From UBA6136 sp044237765 (lineage in GTDB: Bacteria; Pseudomonadota; Gammaproteobacteria; Methylococcales; Methylococcaceae): a stretch of DNA of 64,000 nt. The stretch lies in the NCBI GenBank assembly GCA_044237765.1, contig JBIIEQ010000001.1, positions 79,083 through 143,082 on the forward strand, given 5' to 3'. A program made the translations under genes and the position numbers. Below the pieces are notes generated by a model. That model made no database searches. It worked only from the letters and a program-made list of their open reading frames with translations, and was not told where the DNA came from. Shown piece by piece: positions 60,504 through 64,000 of the stretch. Within the stretch, counting starts at the first letter, position 1; every line of letters starts with the position of its first letter.

Positions 60504-62258
60504 TCAGTCGTTGAAGGTCAGGCGCATTTCGCAGGTATTCATATTGTTGACGTGGATGTCGACACGGTCGGCCAGTCGTCTCAGCATATAACCCGCCATT
60601 TGCAGCACGGCATGCTCGCTGTGAAGCAGTTGTTCATGAGTCGGAGGGTGCATGGCCAGCGGGACTGTGATGCCGTAATAGCGCAGGATGACCGTGAAAC
60701 TGAATTCGGTGAATATCGTTTCCACCTCAATGGTCTTGGCGGCTTTTTCACGCATGTCCACCATTTCATGCTCGGTGAGGATCTCAAATGCTTGCCAGGT
60801 GGCAAATTCGGCGCGGCGCACCACCTCGCTGCGTGCTCCCCAGCTTTTTCCCTGCCGCTCGAGAAATTCGGTGAGTTCACTCAGCGAACTGTGCAGTGCG
60901 TCAAAGGTTCGCCGTCGGCGGGTGTGGTCGCCAACCCGAAACATGCCTGAGAGCATTACTGCCGCCATGACACCAAAGGCCACGCCGGAGAATAGTAGGG
61001 GCTCAAGCGCATCCGGTGCGGTTTTCAGGATCAGATCCCGAAGCGGCTCATAGCTGATGCCTAGCAAAAGGCCGATGCCGACTGTGAGAATCTTGCGGTT
61101 ATCCAGCAAGCGCGATGCGATGATCTGCAGTCCTGCCATGGTGGTGAAACAAGCAAGGAAAATCATGGCTGAGCCCATGACACTCTCCGGCAACATTTCC
61201 CAAAAGATGATGACCCTGGGCATGAAGGCGAGCAGAGTCATGATGCCAGCCAGCCAATAGGCCAGATATCGACTAGTACAGCCTGTCGCTGCGGCAAGAC
61301 TGACTGCCCCGCCACTGGAGGTGATCGGGATGCCATTCAGAAATGAGGAGATGATATTGGTCAGACCTTCGGCCACGACGCCCTGACGAACTTGCGTCAT
61401 GTCCGGCCGTTTCCAGTCGGCATCATTGAATCGTTGGGCGGCGATGACGGCGCCAAACCCATGCAGGGCAAGGAACAGACCCGTTACGAGGAGTGGAAGA
61501 ATGCTGTCGGGGTCAACTGACCAGCCAATATTCATAGGTTGCGGCAGCATGAAGATCGGCGTGTCATAAAACAGGATCCAATCCGCGTCAGTCATCGGAT
61601 CCAGCCAGAAACTGGCACCGATGCCGACCCCCAGCCCGATGAAGGCTGAAAAAAGTCTCAGATAGCCGGAGGACCAGACATTACAAGCGATCATGGTGCC
61701 GAGGGTCAGTACACAAATGATGGCATCTGCGCTGCTCGCTTCCTGGCCGAGACGTGGTTCCATAATCAGCTTGAGCCCGTTGTGGCCGAGTCCCAGTCCA
61801 ATCAGCATGACCGAAATGCCGGCGATCTGGATGCTGAAAATGGATCGCAGCCGTGAAAAGATGAAGCCGAACACCACTTGGCTCAAGCCGATGATGGCCA
61901 TTGCGCCAAAACAGGCCTGAATCCCACCCATCACCTTGGCCATCGTCAGCGCACTGAATGTTGAGGAAGTGGTCTGCAACGGGCAAAAGAAGCCGGACCC
62001 GACTCCCCAGCGGCCGAGAGATTGCAACAACACCCCCACGGCGGAGGCTAGTAAGGTGGCGGAAATCAGTTGTAGCGATTGCTCATGAGTGAGCTGCAAG
62101 GTGCGGGCAAACAAAGGGGTGACCACCAGATAGACCGCCAGGAAGGAGAACTGCTGGATGGCCAACACCAGCGAGATTTGTCGCGGAGGTTTGTCGTTTA
62201 GCCAGTAGGTGATGTTGTCGGGTTTGCGCATATCGTCATCAATTTGTTCTGCCTCCAA
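60504..62258 (-). CDS. NCS2 permease fused to an anti-sigma-kinase-like ATPase tail
   Basis: Residues 1-450 are an NCS2 permease: about 12 hydrophobic segments, with the conserved FFCPLQTTSSTFSALTMAKV and SFLNGIPITSSGGAVSLAAA. The last 130 residues (about 455-584) are cytoplasmic and look like an HATPase_c module of the anti-sigma-factor type: an N-box-like helix (VRRAEFATWQAFEILTEH), a strand-turn FTVILRYYGITVPLAMHP, a helix VLQMAGYMLRRLADRVDIHV, and a final strand CEMRLTFND. The N-box asparagine is absent, so ATP binding is doubtful. The gene stands alone upstream of pyrG. The solute could be a purine, pyrimidine or other; the tail may regulate transport or signal. Confidence 0.8.
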   Translation of the reverse strand: MEAEQIDDDMRKPDNITYWLNDKPPRQISLVLAIQQFSFLAVYLVVTPLFARTLQLTHEQSLQLISATLLASAVGVLLQSLGRWGVGSGFFCPLQTTSSTFSALTMAKVMGGIQACFGAMAIIGLSQVVFGFIFSRLRSIFSIQIAGISVMLIGLGLGHNGLKLIMEPRLGQEASSADAIICVLTLGTMIACNVWSSGYLRLFSAFIGLGVGIGASFWLDPMTDADWILFYDTPIFMLPQPMNIGWSVDPDSILPLLVTGLFLALHGFGAVIAAQRFNDADWKRPDMTQVRQGVVAEGLTNIISSFLNGIPITSSGGAVSLAAATGCTSRYLAYWLAGIMTLLAFMPRVIIFWEMLPESVMGSAMIFLACFTTMAGLQIIASRLLDNRKILTVGIGLLLGISYEPLRDLILKTAPDALEPLLFSGVAFGVMAAVMLSGMFRVGDHTRRRRTFDALHSSLSELTEFLERQGKSWGARSEVVRRAEFATWQAFEILTEHEMVDMREKAAKTIEVETIFTEFSFTVILRYYGITVPLAMHPPTHEQLLHSEHAVLQMAGYMLRRLADRVDIHVNNMNTCEMRLTFND

Positions 62259-62489
62259 GGGGCTAGGTAATCATTGTGCCGAAAAATGCGGACGATTGCT
62301 GGGTGATGGTATTGCGCAAATCAAGTCACCCGGCAGATCTGTCGTTAGCGACGGGTGGCTTGCTTGTGTTTGGCCCCGGCGCGATGGGTGATTCACATCC
62401 ACCGCGCCAAGAGGAACCCGGTCAGTAGTTGTTTGGAAGGATGCGTTGCGTGAGTGAGCCATTTAACCCACTTTGCGCCAATCTTGGTT

Positions 62490-63806
62490 TCATAGGGTAT
62501 TGAGAAACCGCATCAGATTCTGATTTTCCTGAGGGGACAGTCGCTTGAAGGCTCCCGTCACTTGGATGGCTTCACCCGTATGCCGGTTGATAGCGTCCTG
62601 AAGCGTCGTGGCACTGCCATCATGAAGAAAGGTTCGACGTTTGCTCAAACCCCATAACGGCGTGGTCCGTAATTTGTTGCGGGTGGATTGTCCGCCGTTC
62701 TGGACGATGCCGTCCCCCGTGCCGACATCATGGAGTAGGAAGTCGCTGTAAGGGTGAAATGTGCGGCTACCCAGTGCAACGGGGACCAGATAGGTGCCGC
62801 CGTTGATGGGTGTTCCGGCTGGGGCCGTTACGAAGCTGGCGGTATGACAGATTCCGCAGCCCGTGGATTCGAAGGTGCGTTCCCCCAGCTTGATATCGTC
62901 TTGTCTGGCTGTCGGGGGCTTTTTCGGCTCGGGCGAGCCGGGTGTTCTCGGCGGGGCTTTGGTCGAGCGCATGAAATTGGCTGCGAGTAATACGCCATGA
63001 TCACTGTCATTGGGTTGGCCGACGGTTTCGAACCGGTCGACGGAGCGGCCATTCGAGGTCAGCTCGGTGGGAAACAGTGGTGTGGTAATGCCCATTTCAT
63101 TTCGATAGGCATCGGCGGAAAAGGATACCAGGCTGGCGTGCTGATCTTTCCAGCCAAATTTTCCGATGGCTTGCTTGCCGGGCGCTTCCAGTAAGTCAAC
63201 CAGCACATACTGCCCTTTGATAAGGCCTTTGGATTGCTTGGGTTGATTATTTGCGATTTTTATCAGGGCGCTATCGGGTATCGCTTCAACATAGCCATCA
63301 CCGAGGGTGCTCAGAGACATGCGCAAGGCCCTGACATTGGCATCTCGCGGTACTCTCGCCCGGATCGATGGGTCAATCGCTCTGGCAGGAATGAGGGAAC
63401 CGCCGGGAGGATCAATAAAGTTCACCCCATCAAAGTATCCAGCCCGCTGGACACTGACCTGACTATGGCCCCCGTCGACGGGTCCATTGTGACAAGCCTG
63501 GCAAGAGACATCATTGAAGACGGGACCCAACCCCATCGGTATGGTCTGCACCAGCCTGAATTCGTCCAGAGCCTGCTGATAGTCCGTTGGTCTCAGGAAG
63601 CCATTGCTCAGGCCGTCGTAGCCGGTAGGGGCTTCCAGGCCGTAAGTGGTGACGGTAAAACCCAGTGCGCCAAGACCCAATATTGTGGCGAGCCATGGCC
63701 TTGATCCCGGACATGCTTTATTCCCCGGGGTCGAGTCTGTTGCCATCTCCCTGCCGACATTCAAGGCCGGTTCGGCATGATGGGCTGTGTTGTGTTGCAT
63801 ATTCAA
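62490..63806 (-). CDS. Di-haem oxidoreductase (DUF1111 family), exported
   Basis: The 438-residue protein has a membrane or signal segment (WLATILGLGALGFTVTTYG, about residues 38-57) and two CxxCH haem motifs: DVSCQACHNGPVDGGHS near residue 105 and STGCGICHTASF near 315. LGPVFNDVSCQACHNGP and the C-terminal RTTPLWGLSKRRTFLHDGSA are typical of the di-haem oxidoreductase family related to cytochrome c peroxidases. It should act in the periplasm; the substrate is unknown. The first 20 residues before an internal Met at about 21 are unusual, so the start may be later. Confidence 0.85.
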   Translation of the reverse strand: MNMQHNTAHHAEPALNVGREMATDSTPGNKACPGSRPWLATILGLGALGFTVTTYGLEAPTGYDGLSNGFLRPTDYQQALDEFRLVQTIPMGLGPVFNDVSCQACHNGPVDGGHSQVSVQRAGYFDGVNFIDPPGGSLIPARAIDPSIRARVPRDANVRALRMSLSTLGDGYVEAIPDSALIKIANNQPKQSKGLIKGQYVLVDLLEAPGKQAIGKFGWKDQHASLVSFSADAYRNEMGITTPLFPTELTSNGRSVDRFETVGQPNDSDHGVLLAANFMRSTKAPPRTPGSPEPKKPPTARQDDIKLGERTFESTGCGICHTASFVTAPAGTPINGGTYLVPVALGSRTFHPYSDFLLHDVGTGDGIVQNGGQSTRNKLRTTPLWGLSKRRTFLHDGSATTLQDAINRHTGEAIQVTGAFKRLSPQENQNLMRFLNTL

Positions 63807-63973
63807 ACCTCTCGTTAGTCTGGACCTGTGAACGTTGATCTCGTGAGCGCGTAATGTCCCATGTCACCGGATCGCGAGTTATGCTCAAAAGTTGTGGATG
63901 AGCAGCTGATGGAGGCGGCGTATTCTTGATGGTCTTCAAGGTCATCAATGCCTACGAGAGGAGTGAATACGCC

Positions 63974-64000
63974 GTGAGTAAAGATAAGATGACTCGGTTA
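63974..64000 (+). CDS. Possible start of a gene cut by the window edge
   Basis: A GTG at 63974 follows GAGAGGAG by a suitable distance and opens nine codons (MSKDKMTRL) to the window end. The piece is too short to identify and is called only on the ribosome site. Confidence 0.35.

Noticed and set aside
62259..62489. Minus-strand 63-codon frame between the permease and the di-haem gene
   Set aside because: No ribosome site, no hydrophobic or domain pattern, and composition like non-coding sequence.

Overview
The window is chromosomal DNA of a gammaproteobacterium, most plausibly a Chromatiales- or Halothiobacillus-like environmental lineage. The main evidence is the housekeeping block at 51.5-60.4 kb on the minus strand (pyrG, kdsA, eno, ftsB, ispD, ispF, truD, then CBS, arsC, wrbA and hda). 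Genes for periplasmic c-type cytochrome and PQQ-like enzymes, c-di-GMP signalling and exopolysaccharide fit a free-living aquatic or sediment bacterium. The genus is not certain. I saw no rRNA, tRNA or CRISPR array.

Layout. 0-8.9 kb: exopolysaccharide locus. It has a chain-length (Wzz-like) protein cut by the window edge, a polyisoprenyl-phosphate hexose-1-phosphate transferase, a secreted GH5 hydrolase with a coupled small Cys-rich protein, a Wza-type export lipoprotein, an unknown periplasmic protein, and a BY-kinase-like ATPase without its P-loop lysine. A diguanylate cyclase and an HD-GYP phosphodiesterase lie upstream on the same strand. 9.4-18.0 kb: a tightly packed Anbu proteasome-like operon (ATP-grasp, alpha-E, Anbu, transglutaminase-DUF2126, an HPPD/VOC-like protein, second transglutaminase). 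18.1-20.1 kb: an AT-rich secreted MACPF/perforin-like gene with its own promoter. 20.3-27.9 kb: malic enzyme, citrate synthase, a GT21-like glycosyltransferase, a TPR protein and an NCS2 permease. 28.0-36.4 kb: a frameshifted Kelch/FGE-like gene, a PQQ-propeller/tri-haem fusion, small exported proteins, a divergent shikimate-dehydrogenase-like enzyme and an outer-membrane protein.

36.5-44.9 kb is a composite type I restriction-modification island. hsdM is followed by a HEPN/MNT toxin-antitoxin pair, a GIY-YIG protein, three tandem translationally coupled mini-ORFs built from a repeat containing inverted REP-like elements, and a complete hsdS. A Phd/PIN pair with its own promoter follows, and its toxin gene overlaps hsdR. 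REP-like elements also lie inside the hsdM reading frame. 44.9-51.5 kb: cysQ, trkA, a rhodanese, panE, a PAS histidine kinase and a LuxR-type regulator; a perfect palindrome lies in the intergenic space between the last two. 51.5-64 kb: the housekeeping block, a second NCS2 permease fused to an anti-sigma-kinase-like tail, and a di-haem peroxidase-like oxidoreductase.

The strongest candidates for something undescribed are the mini-ORF/REP ladder coupled to hsdS, the HPPD-like protein inside the Anbu operon, and the isolated MACPF gene next to that operon.
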